From an uncultured Collinsella sp. (lineage in GTDB: Bacteria > Actinomycetota > Coriobacteriia > Coriobacteriales > Coriobacteriaceae), in contig CATYIV010000004.1 in the NCBI GenBank assembly GCA_958407465.1, positions 1 through 64,000 on the forward strand: DNA of 64,000 nucleotides, read 5' to 3'. The notes under the pieces were generated by a model. The model made no database searches, was not told the DNA's origin, and saw only the letters and a program-made list of their open reading frames with translations. Below, one piece after another: positions 7,358 to 16,288 of the stretch (its first letter is position 1; the number at the start of each line of letters is the position of its first letter). The position numbers were made by a program, and so were the translations under genes.

Positions 7358-8779
7358 CTACTCTATCAGGTCGTTGTGGCGCTCGATAGCATCCGCTACC
7401 GTACCGCCCTCATCCACAATAAGCGAACGGCGCTTGGGCGAGATGATGCGCTGGGCGGGGTACACGCCGCGGTGTCCGGCAGTTAGGTAGCTGATAAAGG
7501 CCACGATGACAAAGAACCCGGCTGCCGTGCCGTGGAACAGGTCGATGGCCATCATGCAGGTGGTGATGGGCACGTTGAGGCCGGCACAGAACACGCCGAG
7601 CATGCCGAGAGCCGCCAGAAAACTGGGGTCGATTCCGACGAGGCAACCGATCCAGCCGCCGAGCGCCGCACCGATGCCAAACAGGGGCGTGACCTCGCCG
7701 CCTTGGAAGCCCGCACCCAGGGTAAGCGCTGTGACGACCAACTTGATGGCTGCGTCTGCCAGGGTGGTGTTGCCGGCAAATCCGGCGCCGGAAAGCCACG
7801 TGGAAAGGCCGGCGTAGTCCCAGGCGTCGAGAAGGGCATAGGCGGCCAAAACCACGAGTGCGCCTATGAGTGCGCGAACGAGGTAATTGGTGATAAAGCG
7901 ACCGTACAGGCTCTTGACGGTTCGAACTGACCAGGCAAAGAGGCGTGCCGTCAGACCGAAGATAATGGCGCTGATAACAACGATGACAACCGTCCGTGGT
8001 GTCATGTTGGGAACGCTGGCGATAACATTCGCCTCGTACTCGGTACCCAGGGCGAGTGATGTAAAGTAGCCGGTAAACGAGGCGACCAGGCAGTAGATGC
8101 CCGCGGTGTAGTCGATCTTGCCGATAAAGCACATCTCCATGCCAAAGAAAGCTCCGGCAAGGGGCGAACCGAACACGGCGCCAAAGGCCGACGAGATGCC
8201 GGCGAGCATGAGGTCGTGGTGGTCATGCTTTTTGAGGTGGGCGAGGCTCGAGATGTTGCTGGCGATGGTGCCGCCAATCTGCACCGCAGCTCCCTCGCGA
8301 CCGGCCGATCCGCCCGTTAGGTGCGTGAGCGTGGAGCAGACGAAGGTGAGGACGGCCATGCGCATATGGATGAGGCGGGTGCCCAGAGCGGAGTCGATGA
8401 CCAGGTTGTTACCGCGTTTGGCGGCGAGACCGTGGTTTTTGTACACCCATGCGGTGGCAACGCCCACAACGGGAAGCAAGGCGTAGACCCACACATGGTG
8501 CTCGCGATAGTCGGTCGCGATATTCAACGAGGCCAAAAACGCCCAAGCGGCAACGCCCATGGCGAGCGAGACGATGACGACGAGTGCGAGCAACTTGGCG
8601 CTCGCGAGTAGGTTGCGGGCGTTGCGGCGCGTGTCGGCAGCCAAGAGATGCTCAGAGCGGGTGAGCTGATGCCTGCCTGCCGCGATGACGTCGTTCAGGG
8701 AGAAAAAACCGCCTTCGTCGAGCGGCTGGGAATGATCCTGCGCTTCGTTTGCGCTTTCGGGTTTGTCGTTATGAGCCAT
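7358..8779 (-). CDS. CLC-family anion channel/antiporter
   Basis: This polytopic membrane protein has 473 residues. The gating-glutamate motif is GREGAAVQIGG at 160-170, and a second pore motif, GGEVTPLFGIG, lies near 370-380. The position usually occupied by GSGIP in chloride-selective members reads GNNLVID (123-129). Together with the TPLF stretch, this looks more like the fluoride-exporting CLC-F clade than the classical Cl-/H+ antiporters; that is inference. About 55 mostly hydrophilic residues precede the first helix. ATG 8779 is preceded by AGAGGAA, and TATAAT on the minus strand lies at 8809-8814. No fluoride riboswitch is seen upstream. Confidence 0.85.
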   Translation of the reverse strand: MAHNDKPESANEAQDHSQPLDEGGFFSLNDVIAAGRHQLTRSEHLLAADTRRNARNLLASAKLLALVVIVSLAMGVAAWAFLASLNIATDYREHHVWVYALLPVVGVATAWVYKNHGLAAKRGNNLVIDSALGTRLIHMRMAVLTFVCSTLTHLTGGSAGREGAAVQIGGTIASNISSLAHLKKHDHHDLMLAGISSAFGAVFGSPLAGAFFGMEMCFIGKIDYTAGIYCLVASFTGYFTSLALGTEYEANVIASVPNMTPRTVVIVVISAIIFGLTARLFAWSVRTVKSLYGRFITNYLVRALIGALVVLAAYALLDAWDYAGLSTWLSGAGFAGNTTLADAAIKLVVTALTLGAGFQGGEVTPLFGIGAALGGWIGCLVGIDPSFLAALGMLGVFCAGLNVPITTCMMAIDLFHGTAAGFFVIVAFISYLTAGHRGVYPAQRIISPKRRSLIVDEGGTVADAIERHNDLIE

Positions 8780-8989
8780 ACGTTCCTCTTTTAGGTTGCA
8801 ACGCAAGCATTATAAAACGCGGTAAACGCGACGAGCCGGTGGGTTGGTTTCCATTCTGTTTCGCGGCCTGCAACCGACAGGTGTATTTGCGGGTACAGGC
8901 CGAGTCGCGGTCGTGCGTCGGGGGATTATACTGAGACAAGCATAAAGAATCGGCGCCCCTGTTGTGCGCCGTGGCATTAAGAGGTGCAT

Positions 8990-10252
8990 ATGGCAGAGAA
9001 ACTCATTCCGCTGGAGGACGCGCAGTCGATTGTTCTGTCGCACGTTGCTCCGACCGATCTCGTCGAGATTCCCGTGTGGCAGGCCGCCGGTCTTCCCTTG
9101 GCCGAGGACGCGGTGGCCGATATCGACATCTCGCCGTTTGCCAACAGCGCTATGGACGGATATGCCGTGCGCTCGGCGGACTTGGCGCAGGCGTCTGGCG
9201 AGGCGCCGGTGACGCTCGACGTTATCGGACACGAGGCTGCGGGACATGTGTTTGAGGGCGCTATCGGCGCGGGCGAGGCGGTCCGCATTATGACAGGCGC
9301 GCCGGTGCCCGAAGGTGCCGACGCCGTGGTGAAATACGAGATCGTCGATGTGCTCGACGGTGACGGCAACGAGGGCTCGCGTGCGAGGTTCTCGGCGCCG
9401 GCCAAGGTGGGGGAGAATGTTCGTTCTGCCGCCGAGGAGGCCCATGCCGGCGATGTTGTGATGCACGCCGGCGAGGTCGTGGCTCCGGCGGGCGCGGGCC
9501 TGCTGGCAAGCGCCGGATACGCGAGCGTGAAGGTGCACGCTGCCCCACGTGTGGGCATTATCTCGCTGGGCACGGAACTGGTCGCACCGAGTAAGGTGCC
9601 GGCGCGCGGCCAGATTCGCGATTCCAACTCCTCGGCGCTGATGGCCGAGGCGCTCGATGCCGGTGCCGAGCCCGTGTTCTACGGCATTGCACCCGATGAT
9701 GAGCAGACGATTGCCGAGCTGGTGCATCGCGCCGTGCAGGAGTGCGATTTTGTCATTACGAGCGGCGGTGCCTCGGCGGGCGACTACGACTATGTGACGG
9801 CGCTGGTCCAGCGCGAGGGCGAGGTGCTGTTCGACCGCATCTCGATGCGTCCGGGCAAGGCCATCACGTTTGGCCTGCTTGGAGGCAAGCCGTATTTGGG
9901 GCTTTCGGGCAATCCCGCGGCGGCGTATGTGGGCTTTGAGATGCTCGCGCGCCCGGCGATTCGCAAGATGCGCGGCTTTGCCGAGGGCGTGCGCCCCGTG
10001 CAGCAGGCGACGCTCACACATGGCGTGAAAAAGCGACAGCATCGCCGCTTCTTCGATCGCGCCACGGTTTTGCGCGACCCCGAGACCGGTGAGCTGTTGG
10101 TGACCGAGGCCAAGACGCAGAATTCGGCGCTGCTCGGCACGATGCAGCGGGCCAATTGCCTGCTGCGCATTGACGAAGGACCGTGCGACCTTGCGGCGGG
10201 CGACGTCGTGGATGTCGTGCGTGTCGACCTGCCTGAGGGCACGGTGCTATAG
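8990..10252 (+). CDS. moeA: Molybdopterin molybdenumtransferase MoeA
   Basis: MoeA inserts molybdate into adenylated molybdopterin, the last common step of Mo-cofactor synthesis, in the cytoplasm. The 420-residue length fits. The N-terminal motif NSAMDGYA is at 52-59, the MoCF-binding motif SGGASAGDYDYV near 252-263 and GLSGNPAAAYVGF near 300. The ATG at 8990 is spaced correctly from AAGAGG, while a GTG at 8984 overlaps the site. The next gene begins 10 bases later with its own ribosome site, so the two are one operon. A TATACT -10-like element is at 8927-8932. The product supplies the molybdoenzymes encoded further along. Confidence 0.93.
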   Translation: MAEKLIPLEDAQSIVLSHVAPTDLVEIPVWQAAGLPLAEDAVADIDISPFANSAMDGYAVRSADLAQASGEAPVTLDVIGHEAAGHVFEGAIGAGEAVRIMTGAPVPEGADAVVKYEIVDVLDGDGNEGSRARFSAPAKVGENVRSAAEEAHAGDVVMHAGEVVAPAGAGLLASAGYASVKVHAAPRVGIISLGTELVAPSKVPARGQIRDSNSSALMAEALDAGAEPVFYGIAPDDEQTIAELVHRAVQECDFVITSGGASAGDYDYVTALVQREGEVLFDRISMRPGKAITFGLLGGKPYLGLSGNPAAAYVGFEMLARPAIRKMRGFAEGVRPVQQATLTHGVKKRQHRRFFDRATVLRDPETGELLVTEAKTQNSALLGTMQRANCLLRIDEGPCDLAAGDVVDVVRVDLPEGTVL

Positions 10253-10262
10253 GAGGAATGCT

Positions 10263-10742
10263 ATGGAGCTGAAGATTTCGATTGTGACGTGCTCGGATAC
10301 GCGTGATCTTGCTCAGGACGAGGCCGGAGCCGCACTCGAGGAACTTATCGAGGCGCAGGGCTGGACGGTCGCCTCACATGTGGTGGTGCGCGACGACGTC
10401 AGCGAGATCGGTGATGCCATTGTGGAAGCCGCCGATGAGTGCCACGCCAATGTCGTGCTCACCTGCGGTGGCACGGGGCTTTCGATGCGCGATGTAACGC
10501 CCGAGGCGACGCGTTCCGTCTGCGACCGCGATGTGCCGGGTATTGCAGAGGCAATCCGCGCGTATTCGATGACCAAGACGCGCCGCGCCATGCTCTCGCG
10601 TGCTATTTGCATGCAACGAGGTCATACACTTGTCGTAAACTTTCCCGGTTCTACGAAGGCCGCCCGCGAAAGCTGGGAGGCCATAGCGGACCAGCTGGAG
10701 CATGCGGCTCAGATGACAGCGGGCGGCGGACATACCAACTAA
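10263..10742 (+). CDS. Molybdopterin adenylyltransferase-type protein (MogA/MoaB)
   Basis: This 159-residue MoCF-domain protein adenylates molybdopterin, preparing it for MoeA. The family motif is LTCGGTGLSMRDVTPEAT near 66-83. I cannot separate MogA from MoaB-type orthologues by eye. The start at 10263 follows AGGAGG seven bases downstream and lies 10 bases after the moeA stop. Its adjacency to moeA and the molybdate transporter supports a role in Mo-cofactor synthesis. Confidence 0.88.
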   Translation: MELKISIVTCSDTRDLAQDEAGAALEELIEAQGWTVASHVVVRDDVSEIGDAIVEAADECHANVVLTCGGTGLSMRDVTPEATRSVCDRDVPGIAEAIRAYSMTKTRRAMLSRAICMQRGHTLVVNFPGSTKAARESWEAIADQLEHAAQMTAGGGHTN

Positions 10743-10832
10743 GCGGTTTACCTGCGGCGGGGCGACCTGAACGGCTGCTCCGCCTTTGTTTTCCGCCGAA
10801 GCGACGCCGAGATGCACGGCAACTCGAAACTA

Positions 10833-10885
10833 TATTCTCTAGCGAGAATAATTTCTCATTATCATTATTCGCGCGGAAGTATAAT
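10833..10885 (+). promoter_or_regulatory. modA promoter with tandem inverted operator
   Basis: TATAAT at 10880-10885 is a good -10 element. Upstream, TATTCTC-TAGC-GAGAATA (10833-10850) is a perfect inverted repeat. It is followed at a matching 4-base spacing by another TTCTC (10853-10857), giving alternating TTCTC/GAGAA/TTCTC half-sites that reach the -35 region. This is a plausible repressor site for the molybdate operon. It does not match the E. coli ModE box as I know it. Confidence 0.55.
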
Positions 10886-10945
10886 CTAGTAACAGAATAA
10901 AGCCTGCGGCGGGGTGCCCGGGCATAGCGTTCGAAAGGGTTGAAT

Positions 10946-11821
10946 ATGTTCGATATGGTTTCACGCCGCGGTTTTGTCTCGCTTTCTGCTGCCGCTGCCG
11001 CCGGCCTTGGCCTTGCCGGCTGCTCGGGCAACAAGACGTCCGAGCCCGCTGGTTCCGATGCCGGCTCCGTCAAGTCTTCCTCTAAGAAGAAAGCTGTCGA
11101 GCTGCAGGTCTTTGCCGCCAACTCGCTCGAGAAGGCTCTGCCCGAGGTTCAGGAGCTCTACACCGACCAGACCGGCACCACCTTTGCCGACACGCAGTTT
11201 AAGGCTTCTGGCGACCTCGTTGAGCAGATGCGCGCCGGCGCCACGGTCGACGTGCTCATCACGGCCTCCAAGGGCACCATGGACGACGCCGAAGCCGCCG
11301 AGCTCGTCGATGCCGACACGCGTGAGGACATGTTCGTCAACGATCTCGTGATCATTCGCGCCGAGGGCTCCGACACCAAGGTCGAGGCCATCGCCGACGT
11401 CGCGAACCTGGACGGTAAGATCGCCATTGGCGACGCCAAGACCGTCCCCGCCGGCAAGTACGCCAACCAGGCGCTGGCTTCCGTGGGCCTCTACACCGGC
11501 ACCGAGGGCGACGACGGCGAGTATGCGCCCGAGATTGCCGACAAGGTGGCCCTGGCCGACAAAGTTGGTACCGCCGCCGCCTATGTGTCCACGGGCGACT
11601 GCGTGGCCGGTTTTGTCTACAGCTCCGATATCTTCCGCTACGACGGCATCGAGGAGGCCTTCGTATGCCCCGAGGATTCGCACAAGCCCATCGTGTATCC
11701 GGGTGCCGTTGCCGAGAGCTCCGAGCACGCCGACGAGGCCAAGGCGTTCATCGACTTCTGCCTGACCAACAAGAAGGCCCAGAAGATTTGGGCCAAGTAC
11801 GGCTTTGAGCTTTCCGCGTAG
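10946..11821 (+). CDS. modA: Molybdate ABC transporter substrate-binding lipoprotein
   Basis: This extracytoplasmic molybdate/tungstate-binding protein has 291 residues. The N-terminus carries a twin-arginine signal (SRRGFVSL, residues 6-13) followed by a lipobox LAGC with the lipidated cysteine at C26, so a Tat-exported lipoprotein is likely. The mature part begins with the ModA-like segment LQVFAANSLEKALPEV and keeps the fold through VYPGAVAESS. A GAAAGGG site sits 6 bases before ATG 10946; a TTG at 10940 is a poorer choice. It heads modABC and is preceded by a regulated-looking promoter. Confidence 0.9.
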   Translation: MFDMVSRRGFVSLSAAAAAGLGLAGCSGNKTSEPAGSDAGSVKSSSKKKAVELQVFAANSLEKALPEVQELYTDQTGTTFADTQFKASGDLVEQMRAGATVDVLITASKGTMDDAEAAELVDADTREDMFVNDLVIIRAEGSDTKVEAIADVANLDGKIAIGDAKTVPAGKYANQALASVGLYTGTEGDDGEYAPEIADKVALADKVGTAAAYVSTGDCVAGFVYSSDIFRYDGIEEAFVCPEDSHKPIVYPGAVAESSEHADEAKAFIDFCLTNKKAQKIWAKYGFELSA

Positions 11822-11889
11822 TGCGGCTTGGCGCGATAATTCCATCGCCTTGTGTTTCACTCCGTCCTTGTATTCGCTTGGAGCTTTTC

Positions 11890-13332
11890 GTGCTTAATAG
11901 ATTCCGCATGCTTGTCGCCTGCGCTTTGACCTTCGCGCTTTGCTGGGTGCCGGGATTTGCGTTTGCTGGGGACGCTGAGGACGGGGCCCAGGTTGCTGCG
12001 ACCGCTCATGGGCTTTCCTATGGGATCGAGGGTTTTGAGCGGTTGGCCAAGGGGACCGCTCGTGCCATGGAGGGCCAGCCTGAGGGCTACCGGTTTCCCG
12101 TTGATGAGGACGTGGACCTTGTAGTGGCGCCTGCTGCCGATCGCGTTGTGGTGTGGATATCGCCCAAGGCGGTCGAGAAGTATGGATTGAATCCGCAGGA
12201 CAATGAGTGCGTATCGGGTCTCAAGGCCCTCGTCTGTGAGCTCGACAGCGCAAACTGCATGGGAGGTGCGCAGCTGGGGGACGTGGATCTTCCTTGGTAT
12301 GTCACGGCGGAAACAACGTTTGATGCCGGCGGGTATACCTATGGCTTTGACGAGCGCGGTGCGGATGGGGACCGCTATGTGGTGATTGCATCAGCCTCGG
12401 GTGATGTCAAGGGCGGCGCGCGTTGGCTTGATAGCGCTCAAATGGTAGAAGCATCGTCTGTCGAGTTGCGGGATGAGCAGGGGCCCTTGACCTCTTTGGC
12501 TTACTTTTTGGGCGACATCGACTATCGTCCGTTTTGGGTGTCCATCAAAACGAGTGGCCTTGCCCTGGTGATCGCGTTTGCGCTGGGCCTGTTCGCCGCG
12601 TGGAAGACTATGGGTACCTCGAGTCGCATCAAGGGCCTGCTCGATTCGGTCTTTACCATCCCTATGGTGTTGCCGCCCACGGTCTGCGGCTTTCTGCTGC
12701 TTATGCTATTTGGCCGCTCGACCGGGGTCGGTCGGTGGCTTATCGCGCACGGCGTCTCGATCGTCTTTACGTGGCCCGCGGCGGTGATATCTGCCGTGGT
12801 GGTGTCGTTTCCCCTGGTCTACCGTACGGCGCTCGGTGCCTTCGAGAGTCTCGACACGCAGATGCTCGATGCGGCGCGCACGCTGGGCTGGTCCGAGCGT
12901 CGCATCTTTACCAAGCTCATGATGCCGCTTGGCTGGCCCTCGATTGCCGCCGGCACGGTGCTCGCCTTTGCCCGCGCGATGGGCGAGTTTGGCTGCACCC
13001 TGTTCTTTGCGGGCAACTACGCCGGTATTACGCAGACCATTCCCATCGCCATCTACTTTGAATGGATGGGCGGCAATACGTCGGTGGCCCTCTTTTGGGT
13101 CGTGGTCGTAATAGCGTTCAGCTTCCTAGTCATCCTGTTCATCAACATGTACACGGCGCATTCGCAAAAATACCGCGAGCGTGGCCTTTCCCGTGCGGAA
13201 CGTAAGCAGGCCAAAGATCTCGCCGGACAGGGCGATTCACTCGACCCGGCGGGCGGTGATGCCTTGCGTATCGATCGCGAGGCACTGGCCGAGCTCATGC
13301 GCGATGAGCCCGCTATGCAGGGAGGCCGATAG
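11890..13332 (+). CDS. modB: Molybdate ABC permease with large N-terminal extracytoplasmic domain
   Basis: The C-terminal half (from about residue 215) is a typical ModB permease: five to six membrane helices and the EAA loop DAARTLGWSERRIFTKLMMP, which docks on ModC. The N-terminal part is odd: a signal-like helix (residues 7-26) followed by about 180 soluble residues with several cysteines, a domain I do not recognise. At about 480 residues the protein is twice the usual ModB size (about 225-270). The start is uncertain. GTG 11890 lies 5 bases after TTGGAG and gives a positively charged N-terminus; GTG 11821 and ATG 11908 are alternatives. A hydrophilic tail of about 60 residues closes the protein. 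Confidence 0.85.
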   Translation: MLNRFRMLVACALTFALCWVPGFAFAGDAEDGAQVAATAHGLSYGIEGFERLAKGTARAMEGQPEGYRFPVDEDVDLVVAPAADRVVVWISPKAVEKYGLNPQDNECVSGLKALVCELDSANCMGGAQLGDVDLPWYVTAETTFDAGGYTYGFDERGADGDRYVVIASASGDVKGGARWLDSAQMVEASSVELRDEQGPLTSLAYFLGDIDYRPFWVSIKTSGLALVIAFALGLFAAWKTMGTSSRIKGLLDSVFTIPMVLPPTVCGFLLLMLFGRSTGVGRWLIAHGVSIVFTWPAAVISAVVVSFPLVYRTALGAFESLDTQMLDAARTLGWSERRIFTKLMMPLGWPSIAAGTVLAFARAMGEFGCTLFFAGNYAGITQTIPIAIYFEWMGGNTSVALFWVVVVIAFSFLVILFINMYTAHSQKYRERGLSRAERKQAKDLAGQGDSLDPAGGDALRIDREALAELMRDEPAMQGGR

Positions 13333-13335
13333 GCC

Positions 13336-14406
13336 ATGTCACTCGTTCTGGACATAAAAAAGCGCTATCCGGGGTTTATGCTCGATATGCAGCTTGAGGC
13401 CGGCGAGGAGCGTGTGGCGCTGCTTGGTGCCTCGGGCTGCGGCAAGAGCTGCACGCTGCGCTGCATTGCCGGCGTGGAGACGCCCGACGAGGGCAAGATC
13501 GTCGTCAACGGCGTGACCTTTTTTGACTCGGCGGCTGGCATCAACCTGTCACCCCAGGAGCGAAAATGCGCCCTGTTGTTTCAAAACTATCAGCTGTTTC
13601 CCAACATGACGGTGGCCGATAACGTATGCGCCGGTGTAAAGGATGCTGGCGACGCCGCCGCGCGCAAAAAGCTCGCCGAGCGCTATTTGGGCATTTTCGG
13701 TCTGGCCGATTTTGTCGATCGCTACCCCGCGCGACTCTCGGGCGGGCAGCAGCAACGCGTGGCGCTTGCCCGTATGGTGGCGGCGCATCCGGGCATCTTT
13801 ATGTTCGACGAGCCCATGAGCGCGCTCGATTCCTATCTTAAGAGCGCGCTCGAGCAGAACATGCTCGACCTGTTCGATGTGTGCAACCGCACCGTCCTCT
13901 ACGTGAGCCACGATATTGACGAGGCATGCCGCCTGTGCAAGCGCATTTGCGTGATGCATAACGGACATGTGGAGGAGATCGGCTCCGTCGAGGACGTGGT
14001 CCTCCGTCCGCAGACGCTGGCGGCGTTGCGCCTGACGGGCTGCAAGAACACAAGCCGGGCGCGCAAGATTGGGCCTCAGGAAGTTGAAGCCCTTGATTGG
14101 GGTATGACCTTTAACGTAGGTCGCGAGGTTCCCGATGACGTTGCGTACCTGGGTATTCGTGCGAGCTACTTCCATGTTGACAATCGCGCGGAGCGCGGTC
14201 GCAACAGCTACGATTTGCACGTGGCCCGTGTGAGCGATTCGCGCTTTGAGCGGCTGGTGCTGCTGGACGTGCCGCGTGCTGATGCGCCCACGCGTCTGCA
14301 GTGGAAGGTGAATAAGGTGAGTGTACCCGTGGAAGAGCTGCCGCAGGCGGGTGAGACTCTGCGCATGCATTTTGATGCAAGCAGGATTCATCTCGTTTGC
14401 CGATAA
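13336..14406 (+). CDS. modC: Molybdate ABC transporter ATPase
   Basis: This cytoplasmic ATPase energises molybdate import. The Walker A motif is GASGCGKS at 31-38, the signature LSGGQQQR near 134-141, Walker B is IFMFDEP and the H-loop is SHD. The C-terminal 120 or so residues resemble the regulatory TOBE/MopI region, though weakly. Its 356 residues are the normal ModC size. ATG 13336 is 3 bases after the modB stop, so translation is probably coupled. A terminator follows. Confidence 0.92.
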   Translation: MSLVLDIKKRYPGFMLDMQLEAGEERVALLGASGCGKSCTLRCIAGVETPDEGKIVVNGVTFFDSAAGINLSPQERKCALLFQNYQLFPNMTVADNVCAGVKDAGDAAARKKLAERYLGIFGLADFVDRYPARLSGGQQQRVALARMVAAHPGIFMFDEPMSALDSYLKSALEQNMLDLFDVCNRTVLYVSHDIDEACRLCKRICVMHNGHVEEIGSVEDVVLRPQTLAALRLTGCKNTSRARKIGPQEVEALDWGMTFNVGREVPDDVAYLGIRASYFHVDNRAERGRNSYDLHVARVSDSRFERLVLLDVPRADAPTRLQWKVNKVSVPVEELPQAGETLRMHFDASRIHLVCR

Positions 14407-14418
14407 TGCGGGGGCGAT

Positions 14419-14453
14419 GCGGTCGAGGAGGTAGTCCTCGACCGCTTTGTTTT
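14419..14453 (+). terminator. Rho-independent terminator after modC
   Basis: GCGGTCGAGGA pairs perfectly with TCCTCGACCGC around a 5-base loop and is followed by TTTGTTTT. Confidence 0.88.
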
Positions 14454-14489
14454 CACTTCGCCGTTCGCCGATTTCTACATGACTAAACC

Positions 14490-14515
14490 TTATCAGTCTG
14501 ATAATTAATTATCAG
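14490..14515. promoter_or_regulatory. Overlapping palindromic operator
   Basis: TTATCAG-T-CTGATAA (14490-14504) overlaps the perfect 18-bp palindrome CTGATAATTAATTATCAG (14498-14515). Three half-sites of TTATCAG/CTGATAA are thus shared between two dyads. This is strikingly AT-rich in a GC-rich setting and is probably a repressor or activator site for the downstream reductase operon. Confidence 0.6.
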
Positions 14516-14622
14516 ATAGTGAGATGCTCACATCCCGACGCTGTCGTACGCATGTCGGCGGTGTTCGTCTGGACGACAACCGTTGATATAGTTACCTTCG
14601 ACGAGAAAAGGAGGGCGCGCTG

Positions 14623-14691
14623 ATGCCGCAGAAGACATATTCGCGTCGCGTTGCGGCGCGCGCCCTGTATATGGCTCGGAGCCGCATATGA
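14623..14691 (+). CDS. Possible 22-residue basic leader peptide
   Basis: A short frame, MPQKTYSRRVAARALYMARSRI, starts 8 bases after a very strong AAAAGGAGG site. It ends 160 bases before the first reductase gene, inside a region of hairpins. It could be a regulatory leader or chance. Nothing in its composition (rich in Arg and Ala) names a function. The strength of the ribosome site is the only positive evidence. Confidence 0.3.
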   Translation: MPQKTYSRRVAARALYMARSRI

Positions 14692-14850
14692 GCAGGTATG
14701 TTCACGGCTCCGGGAGAGACGACGCACAACTAAATAATCAGCTGCAAAGCAGGTTCCCCAAAATTCCGGGTTTAGGCACGGCTGGGTTTTCGCCGCCCAC
14801 CGTGCAGCAATACCGTAGTTATCCGTATTTGGTTCGAGAGGGGAACCGTC

Positions 14851-16134
14851 ATGGCTGAAGAATTCGATTTCCATCCGATGTGGGAGAGCCTCGGCATGAA
14901 TCTTGCCGATCACGACATGCCGCTGGGCGCTGTGGGCCAGATGTACGGCGATATGTTCCTGACGCAGAACAATCGCCCCAAGTCCACGTCCTACCTGGAT
15001 TTTGTCGCCACCAACATCCACAGCGGCCGTATTAAGGAGATGCTCGACAAGAAGGAGGCCGGCGAGGCCACCAAGATCGTCGGTTCGTTCTGTGTGTACG
15101 TGCCCGAGGAGATCGTGCTTGCCTGCGATGGCATCCCCGTTGGCCTGTGCTCGGGTGCCGACTGGGCGACCGACAAGGTCGAGGAGCATCTGCCGCGCAA
15201 CACCTGCCCGCTCATCAAGAGCTTTGCCGGCTTTAAGCTGGGCGAGGTCTGCCCCTACATTGAGTCGAGTGATCTGGTGGTGGGCGAGAACACCTGCGAT
15301 GGCAAGAAGAAGGCCTACGAGTTCTTTGCCACGCAAAAGAACATGTACGTCATGGATATTCCCAACGTGCATGACGAGTCGACGTTCGTGACCTGGAAGG
15401 CCGAGGTTAAAAAGCTTGCCGCCAAGATTGAGGAAGAGTGCGGCGTCAAGATTACGCCCGAGCGCCTGAAGGCTGCCATCCACGCCGTCAACGAGAAGCG
15501 TCGCGCCCTGCAGCGCCTCGCTGCCACGCGCGCTGCCGACCCGGCGCCCATCAGCGGTCTCGATAGCCTGCTGACCGTGCAGGCCGCCTTTATGGATGAC
15601 ACGCCGCGTCTGACCGGAGCCATCAACGAGATGGCGGCTGAGTGCGAGCAGCGTGTCGAGGCCGGCGAGGGCGTGGCGCCCAAGGGGACCAAGCGCATCC
15701 TGTACACCGGCACGCCCATGGCCGTGCCCAACTGGAAGCTGTTCAACCTCATCGAGAAGGCCGGCGGCGTCGTGGTGGGCGAGGAGTCCTGCACGGGCTC
15801 GCGCTACTACAAGGACCTGGTCGACGAGTCCGGCGAGACGGTCGACGAGATGCTCGATGCCATCGCCGAGCGCTACTTTAAGATCAACTGCGCTGTCTTT
15901 ACGCCCAACGACCAGCGTATGAAGGACATTGTCCAGATGGCCAAGGACCTGCATGCCGACGGCATCGTCGACGTGGCCCTGCAGTTCTGCACGCTCTACG
16001 AGATGGAGTCGTTTGCCGTGGAGAAGGCCGCCGAGGAGGCGGGCATTCCGTTTATGCACATCACGACCGACTACGCCGGCGAGGATGCAGGCCAACTGCA
16101 AACCAGGATTGAGGCTTTCTTGGAAACCATTTAG
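14851..16134 (+). CDS. Double-cubane-type anaerobic reductase / 2-hydroxyacyl-CoA dehydratase-like protein 1
   Basis: This 427-residue cytoplasmic protein is related to HgdB/BcrC subunits of 2-hydroxyacyl-CoA dehydratases and to double-cubane-cluster proteins. These accept low-potential electrons from an ATP-driven activator. Cluster-ligand candidates are visible: C in [13 protein letters not shown] near 90-100, NTCPLIKSF near 117-125 and [14 protein letters not shown] near 148-161. The [10 protein letters not shown] block is typical of the double-cubane branch. The paralogue at 16289 and the activator at 17608 complete the system. The substrate is unknown. The ATG follows GAGAGGGG. The next coding start lies after a roughly 100-bp hairpin repeat. 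Confidence 0.82.
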   Translation: MAEEFDFHPMWESLGMNLADHDMPLGAVGQMYGDMFLTQNNRPKSTSYLDFVATNIHSGRIKEMLDKKEAGEATKIVGSFCVYVPEEIVLACDGIPVGLCSGADWATDKVEEHLPRNTCPLIKSFAGFKLGEVCPYIESSDLVVGENTCDGKKKAYEFFATQKNMYVMDIPNVHDESTFVTWKAEVKKLAAKIEEECGVKITPERLKAAIHAVNEKRRALQRLAATRAADPAPISGLDSLLTVQAAFMDDTPRLTGAINEMAAECEQRVEAGEGVAPKGTKRILYTGTPMAVPNWKLFNLIEKAGGVVVGEESCTGSRYYKDLVDESGETVDEMLDAIAERYFKINCAVFTPNDQRMKDIVQMAKDLHADGIVDVALQFCTLYEMESFAVEKAAEEAGIPFMHITTDYAGEDAGQLQTRIEAFLETI

Positions 16135-16150
16135 GACTATTCGTCCCGGC

Positions 16151-16250
16151 GGCTTCCCCAGGCACCCGATCTGGCCGTTCAAACCGTCGCCTGCGAATCA
16201 AAGTACGCGGCGCTCCTCTTTCACGGCAACCTCGGGCACCTGGGAAAGCC
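16151..16250. repeat. Intergenic hairpin repeat family 2, copy 1
   Basis: This roughly 100-bp element runs from GGCTTCCCCAGGCACC to GGGCACCTGGGAAAGCC, which pair imperfectly as outer arms. An inner block AAACCGTCGC...AAGTACGC...GCGCTCCTCTTTC is shared nearly base for base with 17451-17551. It sits directly after the first reductase gene. Confidence 0.75.
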
Positions 16251-16288
16251 GTTTCCTTGGTTGGTTAAAAGGTTTGTTAAGGAGTTAT

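Larger units (their letters stand above)
14407..14850. other. 444-bp regulatory region before the reductase operon
   Basis: No large gene is present. In order it holds the modC terminator, overlapping palindromes that look like an operator (14490-14515), a possible 22-codon leader peptide (14623-14691) and several hairpins, including GCACGG/CCGTGC near 14775-14805. The arrangement suggests regulated expression, possibly by attenuation, of the double-cubane reductase genes. I recognise no known riboswitch. Confidence 0.6.

Noticed and set aside
8807..8983. Fluoride (crcB) riboswitch before the CLC gene
   Set aside because: No match to the crcB motif on the minus strand between the gene and moeA.
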